From NCBI RefSeq assembly GCF_004127445.1, contig NZ_QEXM01000051.1, forward strand, positions 248,001 through 312,000: 64,000 bases of DNA. The letters run 5' to 3'. The notes beneath the pieces are model-generated. The model had not been told where the DNA came from, made no database searches, and was given only the letters and a program-made list of their open reading frames with translations. Positions 8,175-15,061 of the stretch are shown one piece after another. The stretch comes from Streptomyces alfalfae (GTDB lineage Bacteria; Actinomycetota; Actinomycetes; Streptomycetales; Streptomycetaceae). The position numbers and the translations under genes are program-made. Each line of letters begins with the position of its first letter. Position 1 is the stretch's first letter.

Positions 8175-9683
8175 ATGACGAGCAGCACCGAGACCACCGC
8201 CACCACCCCGCAGGTAGCGGTCAACGACATCGGTAACGAGGAAGCCTTCCTCGCCGCGATCGACGAGACGATCAAGTATTTCAACGACGGCGACATCGTC
8301 GACGGCGTCATCGTGAAGGTCGACCGGGACGAGGTCCTGCTCGACATCGGTTACAAGACCGAAGGCGTCATCCCGAGCCGCGAGCTCTCCATCAAGCACG
8401 ACGTCGACCCGAACGAGGTCGTCGCCGTCGGTGACGAGATCGAGGCCCTGGTTCTCCAGAAGGAGGACAAGGAAGGCCGTCTGATCCTGTCCAAGAAGCG
8501 CGCTCAGTACGAGCGTGCCTGGGGCACGATCGAGAAGATCAAGGAAGAAGACGGCATCGTCACCGGTACCGTCATCGAGGTCGTCAAGGGTGGTCTCATC
8601 CTCGACATCGGCCTCCGTGGCTTCCTGCCGGCCTCCCTCGTCGAGATGCGCCGCGTCCGCGACCTCCAGCCCTACGTGGGCAAGGAGCTCGAGGCCAAGA
8701 TCATCGAGCTGGACAAGAACCGCAACAACGTGGTCCTGTCCCGCCGTGCCTGGCTCGAGCAGACCCAGAGCGAGGTCCGCCAGACCTTCCTCACGACCCT
8801 GCAGAAGGGCCAGGTCCGCTCCGGCGTCGTTTCCTCGATCGTCAACTTCGGCGCGTTCGTGGACCTCGGCGGCGTCGACGGTCTCGTGCACGTCTCCGAG
8901 CTTTCCTGGAAGCACATCGACCACCCCTCCGAGGTTGTCGAGGTCGGCCAGGAAGTCACCGTCGAGGTTCTCGACGTGGACATGGACCGCGAGCGCGTCT
9001 CCCTGTCGCTCAAGGCGACGCAGGAAGACCCGTGGCAGCAGTTCGCCCGCACGCACCAGATCGGGCAGGTCGTTCCCGGTAAGGTCACCAAGCTCGTTCC
9101 GTTCGGTGCGTTCGTGCGCGTCGACGAGGGCATCGAGGGCCTGGTCCACATCTCCGAGCTGGCCGAGCGCCACGTGGAGATCCCGGAGCAGGTCGTCCAG
9201 GTCAACGACGAGATCTTCGTCAAGGTCATCGACATCGACCTCGAGCGTCGCCGGATCTCGCTGTCGCTGAAGCAGGCCAACGAGTCCTTCGGCGCCGACC
9301 CGTCGGCCGTCGAGTTCGACCCGACCCTGTACGGCATGGCCGCGTCCTACGACGACCAGGGCAACTACATCTACCCGGAGGGCTTCGACCCCGAGACCAA
9401 CGACTGGCTCGAGGGCTACGAGACCCAGCGCGAGGCCTGGGAGACCCAGTACGCCGAGGCGCAGCAGCGCTTCGAGCAGCACCAGGCTCAGGTCATCAAG
9501 TCCCGCGAGGCCGACGCGCAGGCCGAGGCCGAGGGTGCGGCGGCTCCGGCCGGCGCCGCTCCGGCCGCCTCCGGTGGCGGCGGCGGTTCGTACTCCTCGG
9601 AGTCGGACGACAACTCCGGCGCCCTGGCTTCGGACGAGGCGCTCGCCGCGCTTCGCGAGAAGCTGGCCGGTGGCCAGAGCTGA
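8175..9683 (+). CDS. rpsA: 30S ribosomal protein S1
   Basis: The 502-aa protein carries four S1/OB-fold repeats. They start near GDIVDGVIVKVDRDEVLL (about 36), GIVTGTVIEVVKGGLILD (about 125), VRSGVVSSIVNFGAFVDL (about 215) and VVPGKVTKLVPFGAFVRV (about 300). Each of the last two ends in the GLVHxSEL signature. The C-terminus is Gln/Glu-rich and then Ala/Gly/Ser-rich, as in other actinobacteria, which have four rather than six S1 domains. It binds mRNA on the 30S subunit. The first codons and ATG at 8175 match the family (MTSSTETTATTPQVAVNDIG). A clear hairpin terminator follows. Confidence 0.97.
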   Translation: MTSSTETTATTPQVAVNDIGNEEAFLAAIDETIKYFNDGDIVDGVIVKVDRDEVLLDIGYKTEGVIPSRELSIKHDVDPNEVVAVGDEIEALVLQKEDKEGRLILSKKRAQYERAWGTIEKIKEEDGIVTGTVIEVVKGGLILDIGLRGFLPASLVEMRRVRDLQPYVGKELEAKIIELDKNRNNVVLSRRAWLEQTQSEVRQTFLTTLQKGQVRSGVVSSIVNFGAFVDLGGVDGLVHVSELSWKHIDHPSEVVEVGQEVTVEVLDVDMDRERVSLSLKATQEDPWQQFARTHQIGQVVPGKVTKLVPFGAFVRVDEGIEGLVHISELAERHVEIPEQVVQVNDEIFVKVIDIDLERRRISLSLKQANESFGADPSAVEFDPTLYGMAASYDDQGNYIYPEGFDPETNDWLEGYETQREAWETQYAEAQQRFEQHQAQVIKSREADAQAEAEGAAAPAGAAPAASGGGGGSYSSESDDNSGALASDEALAALREKLAGGQS

Positions 9684-9715
9684 GGCTCGCCCCTGGGCGT
9701 AGCTGAATAGCGCTG

Positions 9716-9754
9716 CGGGCCCGCGTTCCCCTTCGGGGGGATGCGGGCCCGTTT
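9716..9754 (+). terminator. rpsA terminator
   Basis: CGGGCCCGCGTTCCCC (9716-9731) pairs with GGGGGATGCGGGCCCG (9736-9751) through a TTCG tetraloop, with two G-U type mismatches, followed by TTT. It lies 33 bp after the rpsA stop. Confidence 0.85.
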
Positions 9755-9829
9755 CGTGTGCCGGGGGCTGTGCGTGGGGGCCTCTCGGGTGCGGAGGCCT
9801 TCGGCCGGCGGTTGGTGGGGGGCTTGTCG

Positions 9830-9848
9830 CGCAGTTCCCCGCGCCCCC
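9830..9848. repeat. Dispersed 19-nt intergenic repeat, copy 2
   Basis: This is an exact 19-nt match to the first 19 bases of the window, lying in the convergent gap between rpsA and the beta-helix gene. Confidence 0.6.
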
Positions 9849-9894
9849 GAGGGCTCGTCCCTGCGGGACCTCGCCCACTCGGGGCGGCGCTCTC

Positions 9895-10866
9895 CTACGG
9901 TGTGACCGGGATGTTCGTCAGGCCCTTGCCGCCCGTCACCGTGTTGCTGGCGTGGACCGTCGTCTTGCAGCTTCCGCTGTGGTTCGTCACGTTGATGGCG
10001 AGTTGCTTGCCGCCCGTCGCGCCCGTCAGGGTGGACCTGTTGCCGCGGAAGACCGTGCCGCAGCCCCAGCCGGGCTGCTGGGAGTGGGTCTCGTAGCCGT
10101 TGTTCGTGGTGTTCTTGCCGGTGTTGTTCTCGATGACGTAGCCGTTGCCCTTCACGTCGATCCACGAGTCGTCGTAGTGGACGCCGGTCAGGCCCTCGCC
10201 GTCGAAGGTGTTGCCCGAGACCGTGCCGCCGGTGGTGCCCTCCTTGATGTCGACCGCCTCGCCGCCGACGCCGGGGCCGATCGTGTTGCCGAGGATCCGG
10301 ACGTTGTCGCTCTTGTCGGACAGCGTGTTGGCGGTGCCCACGTAGACGCCCTCGCCCATGCCGCGGCCGTCGTTGCCCGTGTCGTAGACGCGTGAATTCC
10401 TGATCACGCCGTCGCGGCTCGACTTGCGGAAGTGGACGCCCTCCATGTCGAGGCCGTGCACCGTGACGCCGTCCAGGACGACGCCGCGGGCCGAGTCGAT
10501 CATGATGCCCTTCTGGCCGCCGGTGACGGTGATGCCCTTGACCGTCCAGTAGGCGGCCCCGTTCAGGTGCAGGCCGTAGCCGCCGCCTGCCTTGAGCACC
10601 GCCTTCGACGAGCCGGTCAGCGTGATGCGGGAGCCGGCGCTCGCCGCCACCGAGGTCGTGAAGTTCCCGGAGTAGCTTCCCTCGGCCAGGTGGATCGTGT
10701 CGCCGGGGGAGGCGCCGGTGAGCGCCGCCTTGAGCTGGGCCGCGGTGGACACCTCGATGGTCCGCGCGGGTGCCGCGCCGGGGGCGGCGGTGGCGCTCAC
10801 GGCCAGGCCGGCGGTGGCGGCCGTCGCGGTCAGCAGGGCGGTGAGCAGTGTGCGTCGGGTGCGCAT
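9895..10866 (-). CDS. Secreted right-handed parallel beta-helix protein
   Basis: The 323-aa product begins MRTRRTLLTALLTATAATAG with an AxA-type cleavage region, so it is exported. The rest is a pectate-lyase-like beta-helix: IEVSTAAQLKAALTGASPGDTIHLAEGSY at the start, then repeating G-I/V-x-I-x-N type rungs (GVVLDGVTVHG, NVRILGNTIG, GTVSGNTFDG, GYVIENNTG). The fold suggests polysaccharide binding or lyase activity, but catalytic residues cannot be assigned. ATG 10866 is chosen because the signal peptide begins there; 10917 is an alternative. A promoter and a chitinase-type operator lie upstream. Confidence 0.75.
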   Translation of the reverse strand: MRTRRTLLTALLTATAATAGLAVSATAAPGAAPARTIEVSTAAQLKAALTGASPGDTIHLAEGSYSGNFTTSVAASAGSRITLTGSSKAVLKAGGGYGLHLNGAAYWTVKGITVTGGQKGIMIDSARGVVLDGVTVHGLDMEGVHFRKSSRDGVIRNSRVYDTGNDGRGMGEGVYVGTANTLSDKSDNVRILGNTIGPGVGGEAVDIKEGTTGGTVSGNTFDGEGLTGVHYDDSWIDVKGNGYVIENNTGKNTTNNGYETHSQQPGWGCGTVFRGNRSTLTGATGGKQLAINVTNHSGSCKTTVHASNTVTGGKGLTNIPVTP

Positions 10867-10937
10867 GGGGGGTGCCTTCCCGTCCGGAGGGGGCGTTCCC
10901 GCACGGTTCTCGTACATGAACGCCGGGTGTCCACATG

Positions 10938-10966
10938 AACGTAGGGGCGGGACATGTCCGCGTCAA
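10938..10966 (-). promoter_or_regulatory. Promoter of the beta-helix gene
   Basis: On the minus strand TTGACG (10966-10961) and TACGTT (10943-10938) are 17 bp apart, a good principal-sigma promoter. The start point is expected near 10931. Its -35 end abuts the chitinase-type palindrome. Confidence 0.65.
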
Positions 10967-10977
10967 GGTCTGGACCA
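10966..10977 (-). promoter_or_regulatory. Chitinase-type operator (DasR-like site)
   Basis: The minus strand reads TGGTCCAGACCT, the 12-bp element known from Streptomyces chitinase promoters and close to the DasR-binding dre consensus (TGGTCTAGACCA). It overlaps the -35 hexamer by one base, a position suited to repression. Only one copy is present. Confidence 0.55.
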
Positions 10978-11113
10978 GAGGTGCGTGCGAGGCGTCCGGG
11001 GGTGAACTGGGCGGCGCTGTCGGGGTGTTCACGGGGCGGAATCGCGGGGCGGGCGGGAATGTGCGGGCCGGACGGCTTGTTCTTCTTCAGGAACACGAGG
11101 AGGAGCGGTCACA

Positions 11114-12052
11114 GTGCTTGATCCGCAGGGTTTGTACGCATGGGAGCCGAAGGGCCTGGCCGTCGTCGACATGGCGCTGGCCCAGGAATCGGCCGGTCTT
11201 GTCATGCTCTACCACTTCGACGGCTACATCGATGCGGGCGAAACCGGCGACCAGATCGTCGAGCGGCTGACGGACAGCCTTCCCGGGCAGGTGGTGGCGC
11301 GGTTCGACCACGACCGGCTCGTCGACTACCGCGCCCGCCGTCCGCTGCTCACCTTCCGGCGCGACCGCTGGACCGACTACGAGGTCCCGACGCTCGACGT
11401 CCGGCTGCTCCAGGACGCCACGGGGGCGCCCTTCCTGCTGCTCTCCGGCCCCGAGCCGGACATCGAGTGGGAGCGGTTCGCGGCGGCCGTCAAGGAGATC
11501 GTGGAGCGGCTCGGCGTCCGCCTCGCGGTGAACTTCCACGGCATCCCGATGGGCGTGCCGCACACCCGCCCCGTGGGCCTCACCCCGCACGGCAACCGCA
11601 CCGACCTGGTGCCGGGCCACCGCAGCCCCTTCGACGAGGCGCAGGTGCCGGGGAGCGCGGCCTCCCTGGTGGAGTACCGCCTCCTGGAAGCGGGGCACGA
11701 CGTGCTGGGCCTCGCCGCCCACGTCCCGCACTACATCGCCCGCTCCGCGTACCCGGACGCGGCGCTCACCGTCCTTGAGGCGATCACCGCCGCGACCGGC
11801 CTGGTGCTGCCCGGCGCCGCGCACGGACTGCGCACCGAGGCCCACCGCACCCAGACCGAGATCGACCGGCAGATCCAGGAGGGCGACGAGGAACTGGTCG
11901 CGCTCGTCCAGGGCCTTGAGCACCAGTACGACGCCGCCGCGGGGGCCCAGGACCGCGGCAACATGCTGGCCGAACCGGCCGACATCCCCTCCGCCGACGA
12001 GATCGGCCGCGAGTTCGAGCGCTTCCTCGCCGAGCGGGAGGGCGAGGCGTGA
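11114..12052 (+). CDS. PAC2 family protein
   Basis: The 312-aa protein begins MLDPQGLYAWEPKGLAVVD and contains the PAC2 fold (proteasome-assembly-chaperone-like ATP-grasp neighbour family), with LVMLYHFDGYIDAGETG, LLSGPEPDIEWERFAAAV and GIPMGVPHTRPVG. Actinobacteria have proteasomes, but a chaperone role for this branch is only inferred. The GTG at 11114 follows an AGGAGGAGCGG ribosome site. It sits directly before coaE, an arrangement conserved in Streptomyces. Confidence 0.85.
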   Translation: MLDPQGLYAWEPKGLAVVDMALAQESAGLVMLYHFDGYIDAGETGDQIVERLTDSLPGQVVARFDHDRLVDYRARRPLLTFRRDRWTDYEVPTLDVRLLQDATGAPFLLLSGPEPDIEWERFAAAVKEIVERLGVRLAVNFHGIPMGVPHTRPVGLTPHGNRTDLVPGHRSPFDEAQVPGSAASLVEYRLLEAGHDVLGLAAHVPHYIARSAYPDAALTVLEAITAATGLVLPGAAHGLRTEAHRTQTEIDRQIQEGDEELVALVQGLEHQYDAAAGAQDRGNMLAEPADIPSADEIGREFERFLAEREGEA

Positions 12053-12114
12053 CACCGGGGCCCTGGGGTCGGTTGCCGGCCCGGGGCCCCGAAGCCGGTG
12101 CCGGACCCAGGGTC

Positions 12115-12120
12115 TAGGCT
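12115..12120 (+). promoter_or_regulatory. -10 hexamer for leaderless coaE transcript
   Basis: TAGGCT ends 7 nt before the coaE ATG and there is no ribosome site, so transcription should begin at or next to the start codon. Confidence 0.5.
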
Positions 12121-12127
12121 TCCGGTC

Positions 12128-12727
12128 ATGCTGAAGGTGGGCCTGACCGGTGGGATCGGCGCCGGCAAGAGTGAAGTCTCGCGGCTGCTGGCCGCGTCCG
12201 GAGCCGTCCTGATCGACGCCGACAAGATCGCGCGCGAGGTGGTCGAGCCGGGGACTCCCGGCCTCGCGGCCGTCGTCGAGGCCTTCGGCGAGGAGGTCCT
12301 CGCCCCCGACGGCTCCCTGGACCGGCCGCGCCTCGGCTCGGTCGTCTTTGCCGACGCCGAGAAGCTCTCCGTGCTCAACTCGATCGTGCACCCGCTCGTC
12401 GGCGCCCGCTCCGCCGAACTCGAACGCTCCGCCGCCGAGGACGCGGTGGTCGTCCATGACGTGCCGCTGCTCACCGAGAACGGCCTCGCGCCCCTCTACG
12501 ACCTGGTGATCGTCGTCGACGCGAGCCCGCGGACGCAGCTCGACCGCCTGGTGCGGCTGCGCGGCATGAGCGAGGAGGACGCCCGCGCGCGGATGGCCGC
12601 GCAGGCCACCCGCGACAAGCGTCTGGAGATCGCGGACATCGTGATCGACAACGACGGGCCGCTCGACGGTCTCCGGGAGCGGGTGGCCGAGGTGTGGGCG
12701 GACCTCGTACGCAGGGCGCGTCCGTGA
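12128..12727 (+). CDS. coaE: Dephospho-CoA kinase
   Basis: The 199-aa kinase begins MLKVGLTGGIGAGKSEVSRL, with the P-loop GGIGAGKS at 8-15. It retains the CoaE features VLIDADKIAREVVEPGTPG, VVHDVPLLTENGL and the RLVRLRGMSEEDARARM lid region. It phosphorylates dephospho-CoA at the ribose 3'-OH, the last step of CoA synthesis. Length and layout match the family. The ATG at 12128 follows TAGGCT by 7 nt, suggesting a leaderless mRNA. Confidence 0.95.
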   Translation: MLKVGLTGGIGAGKSEVSRLLAASGAVLIDADKIAREVVEPGTPGLAAVVEAFGEEVLAPDGSLDRPRLGSVVFADAEKLSVLNSIVHPLVGARSAELERSAAEDAVVVHDVPLLTENGLAPLYDLVIVVDASPRTQLDRLVRLRGMSEEDARARMAAQATRDKRLEIADIVIDNDGPLDGLRERVAEVWADLVRRARP

Positions 12728-12731
12728 CGTC

Positions 12732-12830
12732 GCGGGCGGTGTCCACGGAATGCCTGCCGTTGTGGCGGACGGTGTCCGAGGAATGCCTGCCGCTGTGGCG
12801 GACGGTGTCCGAGGAATAGATGCCGCTGCG
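12732..12830. repeat. Three tandem 33-bp repeats
   Basis: Units at 12732-12764, 12765-12797 and 12798-12830 share GCGGRCGGTGTCC and GGAATGCCTGCCGCTGTG-like blocks, with few differences between units 1 and 2 and more in unit 3. A partial fourth unit (GCGGGCG) follows. The array lies between coaE and the TPR gene. Confidence 0.85.
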
Positions 12831-12869
12831 GCGGGCGTTGGCGCGGGGGAGTGAGGGAAGGAGTCCGGC

Positions 12870-13238
12870 GTGCCCGACATCACCCCGGAAACGCATGTCA
12901 TCGACTTCCGCGCGGCGGAGCAGCTCCTTGCCGCGCGCGATCCGCGCGGCGCGGTCAAGCTGCTGGACACGGTCATCGCCGCGCACCCCGAGAACACCGC
13001 GGCCAGGCTGCTGAGAGCGCGCGCCTTCTTCGCCTCCGCGCAACTGCGCGCCGCCGAGCTGGAGTTCAGCATCGTCCTGGAGCGGGAGCCGGACAACGCC
13101 TTCGCGCACTTCGCGCTGGCCCGCACCTATGAGCGCGGCGCGCAGCCCGAGCGGGCGCGCCGCCACTTCCGCCTCGCCGCGGCGCTCGACCCCCAGCCGG
13201 AGTACCTGGCGGCGGCCCGCTTCGACGACGAGGGCTGA
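12870..13238 (+). CDS. Tetratricopeptide repeat protein
   Basis: The 122-aa cytoplasmic protein consists of about three TPR helical pairs: AARDPRGAVKLLDTVIAAHPENTAA, RAFFASAQLRAAELEFSIVLEREPDN and ARTYERGAQPERARRHFRLAAALDP. Each has the Ala/Pro pattern typical of the motif. TPRs mediate protein contacts; no partner is evident. The GTG start follows GGAAGGAG closely. It is separated from coaE by the 33-bp repeat array. Confidence 0.8.
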   Translation: MPDITPETHVIDFRAAEQLLAARDPRGAVKLLDTVIAAHPENTAARLLRARAFFASAQLRAAELEFSIVLEREPDNAFAHFALARTYERGAQPERARRHFRLAAALDPQPEYLAAARFDDEG

Positions 13239-13294
13239 GCCCGCTCCCGTCTGTCACCGCCGCACCGTCACGGGGCGTCTTCGGCCCATGCGGG

Positions 13295-13621
13295 CTAACG
13301 CGGGTCCGGCGGCTCGTACGGCGGGATGTCGCGGCCCGGCTGGAAGTGCGGGCCCTGGCGCAGCCGGTGCGCCACCCACGCCAGGTCGGCCGCGACGACG
13401 AGCAGCAGCACACCGCACGCCACCGCCCAGCCCGTGCGCCCGGTCAGGGCGAAGGCCGTGGTCCCGAAGGCGGCCCAGAGCAGTCCCCACACGCTGAACC
13501 ACAGGCGCATGCGGAGCGGACTCCGCGCGGTCACCGGTTCACTGCCGGTACGGGGCGGGTGTGAGCTGTGGTGCGGGGTGCGGTGCCGGGTGTGGTGCTG
13601 GATTCGGTGCGTATGCGACAT
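13295..13621 (-). CDS. DUF6343 family membrane protein
   Basis: The 108-aa product has a His-rich N-terminus, then EPVTARSPLRMRLWFSVWG and two membrane helices (about 37-55 and 60-80), ending HFQPGRDIPPYEPPDPR. I recognise the core as actinobacterial DUF6343, of unknown function. ATG 13621 is used; starts inside the His-rich stretch are possible because homologues begin closer to the EPVTARSP motif. Confidence 0.65.
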   Translation of the reverse strand: MSHTHRIQHHTRHRTPHHSSHPPRTGSEPVTARSPLRMRLWFSVWGLLWAAFGTTAFALTGRTGWAVACGVLLLVVAADLAWVAHRLRQGPHFQPGRDIPPYEPPDPR

Positions 13622-13736
13622 CGGCGTTCGTCTCCCTCCATTCCAGGATAGATAAGGAGGACGGGAACGCGCTGGACGCGCACAGAGCCGATGCGGGGCG
13701 GGTGCCGGACCAGTGCGCCACCCCGCCGCCCCGACG

Positions 13737-14171
13737 CTAGCCCTCCCCGCTGCCGAGCAGGCGTTCCAGTTCGCGGCGGTCGCGCTTCGTGGGGCGGCCG
13801 GCGCCCCGGTCGCGGATGCCCGCGGGGGCGGCGGCCACGCGCGGCGGGGGCGGCGGGGAGTTGTCGACGTAGCACTCCACGGCGACCGGGGCGCCGACGC
13901 GCTTGCGGATGAGGCGCTTGACGACGACGATCCGCTCCCGGTTGCCCGCCTGCCGCAGCCGCACCTCGTCGCCCACACGCAGGCCGTACGCGGGCTTGAC
14001 GCGCTCCCCGTTGACCCGTACGTGGCCGCCCTTGCAGGCGGCGGCGCCCGCGGAGCGCGTCTTGGTGAGGCGGACCGACCAGATCCAGCTGTCCACGCGC
14101 ACGGCGCCCTCGTCGGTCCGCGTGCTGCCCGGCGTGCGTTCCTGGCCGCCGCCCGAAGTCTCCGAAGCCAT
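13737..14171 (-). CDS. S4-domain RNA-binding protein (Hsp15-like)
   Basis: The 144-aa protein carries an S4 domain at about 24-85: VRVDSWIWSVRLTKTRSAG, CKGGHVRVNGERVKPAYGL, VGDEVRL. It ends with a basic tail (GRPTKRDRRELERLL) as in heat-shock-protein-15-type ribosome-associated factors. In those relatives it rescues stalled 50S-nascent chain complexes; here that is inferred. A TATGGT hexamer (14183-14178) ends 6 nt before the ATG, so the mRNA is probably leaderless. Confidence 0.8.
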   Translation of the reverse strand: MASETSGGGQERTPGSTRTDEGAVRVDSWIWSVRLTKTRSAGAAACKGGHVRVNGERVKPAYGLRVGDEVRLRQAGNRERIVVVKRLIRKRVGAPVAVECYVDNSPPPPPRVAAAPAGIRDRGAGRPTKRDRRELERLLGSGEG

Positions 14172-14177
14172 GCACCG

Positions 14178-14183
14178 ACCATA
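14178..14183 (-). promoter_or_regulatory. -10 hexamer for the S4-domain gene
   Basis: TATGGT on the minus strand, 6 nt before the start codon, predicts a leaderless transcript. Confidence 0.45.
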
Positions 14184-14292
14184 GACCGCGTCCGGCGCCC
14201 GGCAGAACGGTTCGGGGCTACCGTGCCGAGCCTGCCGCGCTGACCTGAGCGTTCGCGGGTAGGCGTGGCCATGGTGGCGGTGTCCGCGTACG

Positions 14293-14298
14293 TACGGT
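14293..14298 (+). promoter_or_regulatory. -10 hexamer for the uracil-DNA glycosylase gene
   Basis: TACGGT ends 7 nt before ATG 14306. It overlaps the alternative GTG start at 14297, which therefore could not be translated from a transcript made by this promoter. Confidence 0.5.
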
Positions 14299-14305
14299 GG
14301 AGGAT

Positions 14306-15052
14306 ATGGACGGCCTGAGCGAACTGGACCAGCGGATCATCGGCTGCCGCGCCTGCCCGCGCCTCGTCGCGTGGCGCGAGGAGGTGGCGCGCACCAAGCG
14401 GGCGGCCTTCGAGGACTGGACGTACTGGGGGCGCCCGGTGCCCGGCTTCGGTCCGCACGACGCCTCGCTCCTGATCGTCGGCCTCGCGCCCGCCGCGCAC
14501 GGAGCGAACCGCACCGGACGGATGTTCACGGGCGACCGCTCGGGGGAGTTCCTCTACCCGGCGCTGTACGACGTCGGCCTCGCCTCGCGGCCCACCGCCG
14601 AGAGCGCCGACGACGGCCTGACGCTGTACGGCACCCGCATCACCTCGCCCGTGCACTGCGCCCCGCCCGCCAACAAGCCCACGACGGAGGAGCGCGACAC
14701 GTGCCGCTCCTGGCTGGTGGGTGAGCTGAAGCTGCTCGCGCCCACGCTCAGGGCGGTCGTCGTGCTCGGCGGCTTCGGCTGGCAGGCGGCGCTGCCCGCC
14801 TTCGCGGCGGCGGACTGGCAGGTGCCGAAGCCGCGCCCCGCGTTCGGGCACGGGACACATGTGCGGCTCGCGGGCGGCCAGGGGCAGGAGCCGCTCGACG
14901 TCTTCGGCTGCTTCCACGTCAGCCAGCGCAACACGTTCACCGGACGCCTCACGCCCGGGATGCTGCGCGAGGTGCTGCGCTCGGCGGCCTTCGAAGCGGG
15001 TCTGCACCCGAACGGCCCAGCAGAGCAGGCCGTGCCGGGTGGCCGTTCCTAG
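14306..15052 (+). CDS. Uracil-DNA glycosylase, family 5 (UdgB-like)
   Basis: The 248-aa protein has the Fe-S-type UDG layout: CRACPRLVAWREE (two Cys of the cluster), FGPHDASLLIVGLAPAAHGANRTGRMFTG as motif 1, CAPPANKPTTEE with a further Cys, VVLGGFGWQAAL, and the C-terminal FHVSQRNTFTGRLTP. GLAPAAHGANRTGR rather than the family-4 GEAPGxxE pattern points to family 5 (UdgB), which removes uracil, hypoxanthine and related bases from DNA. ATG 14306 fits a leaderless mRNA from TACGGT at 14293. Confidence 0.85.
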   Translation: MDGLSELDQRIIGCRACPRLVAWREEVARTKRAAFEDWTYWGRPVPGFGPHDASLLIVGLAPAAHGANRTGRMFTGDRSGEFLYPALYDVGLASRPTAESADDGLTLYGTRITSPVHCAPPANKPTTEERDTCRSWLVGELKLLAPTLRAVVVLGGFGWQAALPAFAAADWQVPKPRPAFGHGTHVRLAGGQGQEPLDVFGCFHVSQRNTFTGRLTPGMLREVLRSAAFEAGLHPNGPAEQAVPGGRS

Positions 15053-15055
15053 CGT
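15050..15055 (+). promoter_or_regulatory. -10 hexamer for the MFS gene
   Basis: TAGCGT overlaps the end of the upstream gene (its TAG stop) and ends 6 nt before GTG 15062, predicting a leaderless transcript. Confidence 0.45.
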
Positions 15056-15061
15056 GAGGGC

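Noticed and set aside
12055..12091. CGGGGCCC/GGGCCCCG inverted repeat between PAC2 and coaE
   Set aside because: The 8-bp stem has a 20-nt loop and is G/C-only, so it may be chance in this composition. It lies upstream of the coaE -10 and could be a terminator, but support is weak.
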